A DNA stretch of 24,035 nt. It comes from an uncultured Thermomicrobiales bacterium. Lineage in GTDB: Bacteria > Chloroflexota > Chloroflexia > Thermomicrobiales > Thermomicrobiaceae. Position numbers and translations under genes: made by a program. The stretch spans positions 1-24,035 of the forward strand of contig CALAGB010000046.1 of assembly GCA_937891245.1 (NCBI GenBank), written 5' to 3'. A model generated the notes under the pieces. That model saw nothing but the letters and a program-made list of their open reading frames with translations, was not told the DNA's origin and did no database searches. This document shows, piece after piece, positions 23,801-24,035 of this stretch (its first letter is position 1; the number at the start of each line of letters is the position of its first letter).

Positions 23801-23914
23801 CCGGTCCTTTTCGAGCTGATCGCCGGCCGTGGCGAGCGCAAAGCGCTCCGTGCCGCGCGCAAGCGGGCGCAAGCCGAAGCCGAACTGGTCGGGGCGGGCG
23901 AGCACGGGAGTTGA
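20804..23914 (+). CDS. RND efflux permease (AcrB/HAE-like superfamily, SwrC-type)
   Basis: 1036 aa, full length for an RND pump: an N-terminal helix (about 10-31), a large loop, a helical bundle (about 345-500), a second helix and loop, and a C-terminal bundle (about 855-1015). The paired acids of TM4 used for proton transport are present as Asp408-Asp409 in VGRVIDDAIVVLE. The Lys that AcrB has in TM10 is Thr918 here, in GIVVTNAIVLLE, as in Gram-positive SwrC-like pumps. No periplasmic adaptor (HlyD/AcrA) or TolC-type gene is near. It is translationally coupled to the MarR gene. It may export lipopeptides, detergents or drugs; the substrate is not predictable. Confidence 0.95.
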   Translation: MNWLTGLALKRRSVVLLAVVLVVLVGSFGITRLQSELIPNLDIPVLTVITPYPGASPAVVDSQVGSKVDNAVRGLANLDTVQSTSSSNLSVIVANFNYGTDMEAAQRQLTQLLAGLQLPQGAGTPNIQRISLDQFPVYQLSLTGANGDLASLRQVAEERYLPALSAVDGVSRVDVTGGSTNGVVIALDPAKMGDAHITSDQVAQALQANSGSSAAGAVQANGETLPVRVGSEINSLDALKALPVGATGGMNGTAPTPITLGDVADVSIQPTGSTGLARTNGEPSISIAVYMNQDANTVDTARGVRNALKDVNADVATTNEQIKTTTVLDQSTFIQDSIDSLEQEAIRGAVFAVIVIFVFLLSIRSTLVTAISIPLSMLVAFIILWSQGISLNIMTLGALAVAVGRVIDDAIVVLESIYRYVQRGDEPWEATLAGTKEVALAITASTLTTVAVFLPLGFVGGLIGELFRPFALTVTFALLASLLVALTVVPVLASYLIRKDKLRPPKEGGTWLQRGYEPLLRRSLAHPVITLVLVGVLFVASLGLIPFIGTSFISSGGEKIVSVTADMPSGTSRDVTEQRAEQFEQVIRDNADVDLLQTQIGGDSLEAAFTGAANDRATITVNLNQDANLNDTMETLRQKLGDVAGNAAITVSDQSGGFGNGNSVQVIVKGADYGAVSTAATALTEQIAKVQNLVNVKNDVVAAQPEISVQVDPSKAAAIGSSTTQISGQVRGALSGVPAGTVTLENVPYSVAVVTKDAATDVDALRQLPVGTTNPAPLGTVATVTRGSGPAQVVRIDGDRAATISGTIESDETGKVSSAVTKIINDYNAPDGVTVELGGVTQQQNEAFANMGIALLIAVALVYIVMVASFGSLTTPFVILFTLPLAVIGVLVALFVTGKALGLPALIGVLMLVGIVVTNAIVLLELVLDLQRQGRSVVDALIEGGKTRLRPILMTALATILALLPLALTSSGGVIIAADLAVVVIGGLFTSTFLTLIVVPVLFELIAGRGERKALRAARKRAQAEAELVGAGEHGS

Positions 23915-23919
23915 CGAAA

Positions 23920-23940
23920 CGCTCGCGCGGAGACGTAGAG
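23920..23940. repeat. Short TCGCGC-GAGACG-AGAG repeat
   Basis: CGCTCGCGCGGAGACGTAGAG, 5 bp after the RND stop codon, resembles the motif at 11044-11064 and the outer arms of the element at 16452-16602. Confidence 0.4.
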
Positions 23941-23980
23941 ATCTAGAGTAATTTGCAGATACGGTGACCCACTGACCCCG

Positions 23981-24007
23981 GTAGGGGCAACCCCCCGTGG
24001 TTGCCCT
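23981..24007 (+). repeat. GTAGGGGC hairpin repeat, copy 2
   Basis: GTAGGGGC leads into a perfect 8-bp stem, GGGCAACC (23985-23992) with GGTTGCCC (23999-24006), around a 6-base loop. It has the same layout as 19425-19447 but a different stem. It lies downstream of the RND gene and may help end its transcript. Confidence 0.55.
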
Positions 24008-24035
24008 GGTCGTGTGCCGTCATGTTTGCCCGCAG

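Overview
The window looks like a piece of a GC-rich bacterial chromosome, most plausibly from a member of the Chloroflexota near Thermomicrobia. This rests on overall gene style: a Tat-type lipoprotein with a long Ser/Thr/Gly linker, a glycine-rich ABC exporter N-terminus, an RND pump with no membrane-fusion partner beside it, a PyrR regulator, and several families of intergenic hairpin repeats. The assignment is an inference and no marker gene confirms it. I found no rRNA, tRNA, CRISPR array, phage genes or transposase.

Layout. Positions 1-18652 are coded on the minus strand. Reading along transcription: (a) a GntR/FCD regulator (5098-4406) leads an oligopeptide-type ABC importer (binding protein, two permeases, no ATPase in view) and an M81/MlrC-family metallopeptidase cut by the window edge at position 1. 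(b) A CapA-like metallophosphatase is followed by an M28 peptidase whose usual catalytic Glu pair is replaced. (c) A small helical protein stands alone. (d) pyrR is followed 7 bp later by an M20 carbamoylase/hydantoinase-type amidohydrolase, behind a strong sigma70-like promoter. (e) A four-helix membrane protein is followed by a ChoD-like GMC oxidoreductase with a four-Cys motif. (f) A MarR regulator is followed by an ABC exporter and a DUF4126-like membrane protein. (g) A family III CoA-transferase overlaps by 4 bp a crotonase that lacks both hydratase glutamates.

From 18882 the orientation is mixed. A conserved hypothetical gene (+) converges with an orphan Xre/ParS-like DNA-binding protein (-). 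A second MarR regulator (+) then overlaps by one base (TAATG) a full-length RND efflux permease (+).

How the genes fit together. The left half suggests uptake and hydrolysis of peptides and amides (M81, M28 and M20 hydrolases plus an SBP_bac_5 importer) under GntR control. The right half holds two separate MarR-efflux modules, one ABC and one RND. Between genes there are at least three kinds of structured repeat: a multi-hairpin element present twice (8567-8662 and 20062-20200), a GTAGGGGC hairpin family present twice (19425-19447 and 23981-24007), and a large palindromic MITE-like element (16452-16602) whose outer arm motif also appears alone at 11044 and 23920.

No clearly new multi-gene system is evident. 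The most promising leads are the atypical M28 and crotonase active sites, the pyrR-carbamoylase pairing, the orphan Xre/ParS-like protein with an upstream dyad, and the multi-hairpin repeat.
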